Shown one piece after another: positions 61,457 through 64,000 of a stretch of DNA of 64,000 bases. A model generated the notes under the pieces. That model was not told the DNA's origin. It made no database searches and saw only the letters and a program-made list of their open reading frames with translations. Source of the stretch: DATDAW01 sp036524675 (GTDB lineage Bacteria; Verrucomicrobiota; Verrucomicrobiia; Chthoniobacterales; DASVRZ01); NCBI GenBank assembly GCA_036524675.1, contig DATDBU010000021.1:1-64000 (forward strand), in the 5' to 3' direction. A program made the translations under genes and the position numbers. The number at the start of each line of letters is the position of its first letter. Position 1 is the stretch's first letter.

Positions 61457-62056
61457 CTAGCTCAACGCTTCTTCCAGAAGGGCCTTGGCCTCATCCGAAT
61501 AGTGAAGCCCCATCGCGAACTCCCTCGCGACGGGCGACATTTTTTTCCATGTTTTTTGCAGGATACCGACCATGGTCTGGCGCTCGGCTTTCACAATTAA
61601 GTCATCGAGTTGATGCTGCAGGGTCACCAGACACAAGGCGTCTTCAAGGATCTGGCAGTCCGCGTCGCGGCCAAGATTCTTCTTAAGGTTCAGGTCCTGC
61701 ACGGCAGCGACGATTTCCACGGGATAGGCCGCTTCACGCAGGATCTCGCCGGATTTTTCGGCATGGAACCTCTTTAGTTCGGTTCGCCACCGTAGATAGC
61801 CTGTTCGTGTCCGCTCGTATGAATCGCGTGGGATTTTCCACCGGCATAGATGCTGGCATCTGGCGGCCAGCAACAATGCTTCGGAAGGCTCGGGCGACAG
61901 ACGTCTTACCCAATCGGTAACCCATTCGGAATAAACTGCTTCATATCCACGGTTCAAACCATTGACCACGATCCGGTGGGGATCGTGGTCATTCTCTTCA
62001 TCAAAACGGCGTATTGCTTCCGCGAATCTCGGGTCCGTAGGCATTGGCGTTTCCAT
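61457..62056 (-). CDS. DUF4202 family protein
   Basis: A 199-residue helical protein with the family pattern RFAEAIRRFDEENDHDPHRI, an internal ARCQHLCRWKIPRDSY and DLNLKKNLGRDADCQILEDALCLVTLQ. The paired His, Asp and Glu positions resemble an HD-like metal site, but the function is unknown. It lies 35 bp after the tyrosine kinase gene and 55 bp before the HD gene, so the three may form an operon. Confidence 0.82.
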   Translation of the reverse strand: METPMPTDPRFAEAIRRFDEENDHDPHRIVVNGLNRGYEAVYSEWVTDWVRRLSPEPSEALLLAARCQHLCRWKIPRDSYERTRTGYLRWRTELKRFHAEKSGEILREAAYPVEIVAAVQDLNLKKNLGRDADCQILEDALCLVTLQHQLDDLIVKAERQTMVGILQKTWKKMSPVAREFAMGLHYSDEAKALLEEALS

Positions 62057-62091
62057 ACGGCGCGGCCCGAACGCTCAGAGCCGACGAGGAC

Positions 62092-64000
62092 CTAGACAGG
62101 TTTGACCTGACGGCCTTTGATGACCGCAGAAGCTGGAGGCACCTCCTGTGCACCGCTACCGTAATGGTAATAACTTGCGCTTTTCTCAGGAACCTGATTC
62201 AGAGCAACGCCCGCAATGGTTGCACCTACCGATTCGAGTAGTTGCGAAGCTTTCGACACGGCTTTTCTCGACGAGCCGCCTGAACGCACGACCAAGCACA
62301 CGGCGTCCACGTTTCCTGCCAAAAGCAGCGTATCACCGACCCCGAGCAACGACGTGCTGTCAATGACCACGTTTCTGAAGCGTTTACTGGCCTGCAGAAT
62401 CAAATCCTGCCACCAGTCCTTGCTCACAAGATCTTCCGGATTCCCTTGCCGGATGCCGGCTGGGAGGACGAAAAGATTCGGCACCAAGGTCTGATGGACT
62501 ACCTCGTCGAACGTTTTAAGTCCGTGAAGCAGTTCGAAAATGCCCGGCTTGACTCCTTTCTGTCCAAGAAGCGCTTCTTCCACGGTCGGCGTGCGCAGGT
62601 TTCCATCGATGAGCAATACCGGCTCACGCAGGCGTGCCGTTGAGATGGCGTAGTTAATGGCCGTAAAGCTTTTGCCTTCCTCAGGTTCAGCGCTCGTAAA
62701 CAGCAGGGTTCTAAGCTCCTGCGTATTGACCGATGTTGTCGTGCGCAGCGTTCGAAACGCTTCGACGACCTGGGTCGGCGGCTGGCTGTCGCTAGACCGA
62801 TACGACGATTGCAATTTTTCGAGCCGTTGCGCCGATAGGCGCGGAATAACGCCAAGGACCTGGTAGCCCAAAGAATCCTGTACATCGTCCACCGTCCGGA
62901 ACGAGCGGTCGAACGCATGCAACAAGAAAACAAGCCCCAGTCCTGCAAAGATGCCCAGCGGAATAGCTGCGATCAGGATAAGCTTGCCCTTTGGTTTGGT
63001 AGGATACTTTGGCACTTCTGCGGTTTCGACGACCCTAATGAACCCCGGCACAATGCTTCTTGTAACGCTCGATTCTTTTAACCGCGCCAGAATAGAGTCG
63101 AACGTGGCGGTGTCGGACGCTACATCGCGTGAAAGAACGTTGTAGCGAATCGCCATTTGATCGAGTTCCAAGGCCTTTTTGCTCTGCTCATCCAGAACCT
63201 GCTGGTATTTAGTCTCGGTTTCTTTGGCAGCATCGTAGGACGTTTTGAGCGATCTTGCTGCTCCAACGGCCGCGGCATTCAAACCGGCAAGTGTCTGCTG
63301 GAGACGCCGCCTCGCCTCGAACAGCTTCGGATGCTGATCCCCGTAACGTTCACCAAGCTCGGCTACCGTTGCCTCTTGGGTTGCCACCTGACTACGCTGG
63401 TCTACTACACCGGGCGCAGTTGCAATGGCCGGAATAGCCAGCAAATCCTGCAACGACATCTTTTCCGGGTTCTTTACCTGATCCAAAGCGGCTTCGTATT
63501 TCAATCGTTCCGCTTTTGCTTGGGTGACGTGGGTATTCAGCTCCTTGAGCTGATCCACAATAATATTCTGCTTTTCCTCAAGAGACACTGCGCCAGATTG
63601 GTTCCGGTAGGTGTGGAGAGCTTCCTCCGATGCTTGAAGTTTCACCTTCAATCGATTCGATTCGTCGACAAGAAACTGATTCGCCTTGTCCGCAAGTTGG
63701 GAACGTTGCTTGACCAGAGAGGCAAGATATTCTCGGACCACATCGTTGGCCAGCCTCGCAGCCATCTCCGGATTAGTATGAGATCCGCTGACTGAAATAA
63801 GTCGTGTGCCACGAACGAGAGCTGCAGACGTGCTGCCTCTGATGAAATCCACGAGGTAAGACTTCGGGGTTCCAGCCGGCAAACCCAGTTCTTCAGGTGT
63901 CAGTTTCTGCGTCTGGATCATGCTCTCGATGAGATCGCGAGTCCCCAATTTGAACTCGATCGTCTTCAAAACTTCCGCCTTTTCCAAACCGCCGTCGCCT
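62092..64000 (-). CDS. Wzc-like polysaccharide co-polymerase / tyrosine autokinase, C-terminal part (5' end cut by window edge)
   Basis: At least 636 residues of a bacterial tyrosine kinase that controls export of capsule or exopolysaccharide; the frame continues to the left end of the gene beyond 64000. The periplasmic part has a long coiled coil (about 75-260) and the GNVR-like Wzz domain. A membrane helix (LILIAAIPLGIFAGLGLVFLL) leads into the cytosolic kinase. Walker A reads EPEEGKSF, Walker A' LLIDGNLRTP (second Asp replaced by Asn) and Walker B VVIDSTSLLGVGD, all deviating from the canonical forms. A Tyr-rich tail (SASYYHYGSG) is present. Confidence 0.88.
   Translation of the reverse strand, partial: GDGGLEKAEVLKTIEFKLGTRDLIESMIQTQKLTPEELGLPAGTPKSYLVDFIRGSTSAALVRGTRLISVSGSHTNPEMAARLANDVVREYLASLVKQRSQLADKANQFLVDESNRLKVKLQASEEALHTYRNQSGAVSLEEKQNIIVDQLKELNTHVTQAKAERLKYEAALDQVKNPEKMSLQDLLAIPAIATAPGVVDQRSQVATQEATVAELGERYGDQHPKLFEARRRLQQTLAGLNAAAVGAARSLKTSYDAAKETETKYQQVLDEQSKKALELDQMAIRYNVLSRDVASDTATFDSILARLKESSVTRSIVPGFIRVVETAEVPKYPTKPKGKLILIAAIPLGIFAGLGLVFLLHAFDRSFRTVDDVQDSLGYQVLGVIPRLSAQRLEKLQSSYRSSDSQPPTQVVEAFRTLRTTTSVNTQELRTLLFTSAEPEEGKSFTAINYAISTARLREPVLLIDGNLRTPTVEEALLGQKGVKPGIFELLHGLKTFDEVVHQTLVPNLFVLPAGIRQGNPEDLVSKDWWQDLILQASKRFRNVVIDSTSLLGVGDTLLLAGNVDAVCLVVRSGGSSRKAVSKASQLLESVGATIAGVALNQVPEKSASYYHYGSGAQEVPPASAVIKGRQVKPV

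Overview
The window looks like a chromosomal segment of a moderately GC-rich Gram-negative bacterium, most likely of the Verrucomicrobiota (Chthoniobacter-like or a related soil lineage). This is inferred from gene content: an outer-membrane porin, Ser/Thr kinases with a C-terminal SUMF1/FGE-sulfatase domain, an OmpA protein with one N-terminal membrane anchor, weak Shine-Dalgarno use with several TTG/GTG starts, and short intergenic repeat elements. No 16S rRNA, tRNA or CRISPR array was seen.

1-9.7 kb is a nitrate-assimilation uptake operon on the minus strand. In transcription order it holds a cytosolic NrtA/NasS-like protein, a Tat-exported NrtA, a third NrtA homologue without a signal peptide, an NrtB permease, two NrtC/NrtD-type ATPases, an outer-membrane porin and the start of a CysJ-like diflavin reductase that runs off the left edge. 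A divergent LysR regulator lies upstream. 9.8-18 kb carries a kinase-FGE protein coupled to a DUF3365 haem protein, then housekeeping genes: PfpI/DJ-1, riboflavin synthase, an RRM RNA-binding protein, cyclophilin, guaA and a polysaccharide deacetylase.

18.2-25.5 kb is accessory. It holds an unknown secreted protein, a 21-bp minisatellite, a YcxB-like gene with integron-cassette-like ends, a very large secreted clan GH-A-like glycosidase with carbohydrate-binding modules, and an Uma2 nuclease. 25.5-34.2 kb is core-like: GT2, lipA, recN, a zinc-type CDF transporter, a CbpA-type DnaJ, OmpA, two Hsp20 proteins and a VanX-type dipeptidase. 34.2-44.4 kb mixes regulators and enzymes: a cyclase-ATPase-TPR protein, Rrf2, a cell-wall amidase, the ribosome hibernation factor, and a TetR/NAD-dehydratase divergon with a visible operator cluster.

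44.4-51.3 kb is a second accessory and decaying zone. It holds a VapBC pair with a frameshifted toxin, an unusual cNMP-glutaredoxin-TrxR fusion without CxxC, a sigma-region-4-like gene followed by a small HEPN-like gene, an intact VapBC pair, and two damaged SRPBCC/AHSA1 genes. 51.3-64 kb contains OsmC with a putative sigma-54 promoter beside a sigma-54 activator, a periplasmic 5'-nucleotidase, a glutathione peroxidase, LysR-DUF2917, a CsoR-CopA copper-resistance operon with a clear operator palindrome, HD and DUF4202 proteins, and the 3' part of a Wzc-like tyrosine kinase gene at the right edge.

The most interesting unexplained items are the sigma-r4/HEPN gene pair, the nested 21/42/63-bp repeat next to cassette-like borders, the three NrtA paralogues beside ATPases that lack the usual regulatory domain, and the kinase/haem-sensor pair. 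All family calls come from reading motifs by eye; no database search was run.
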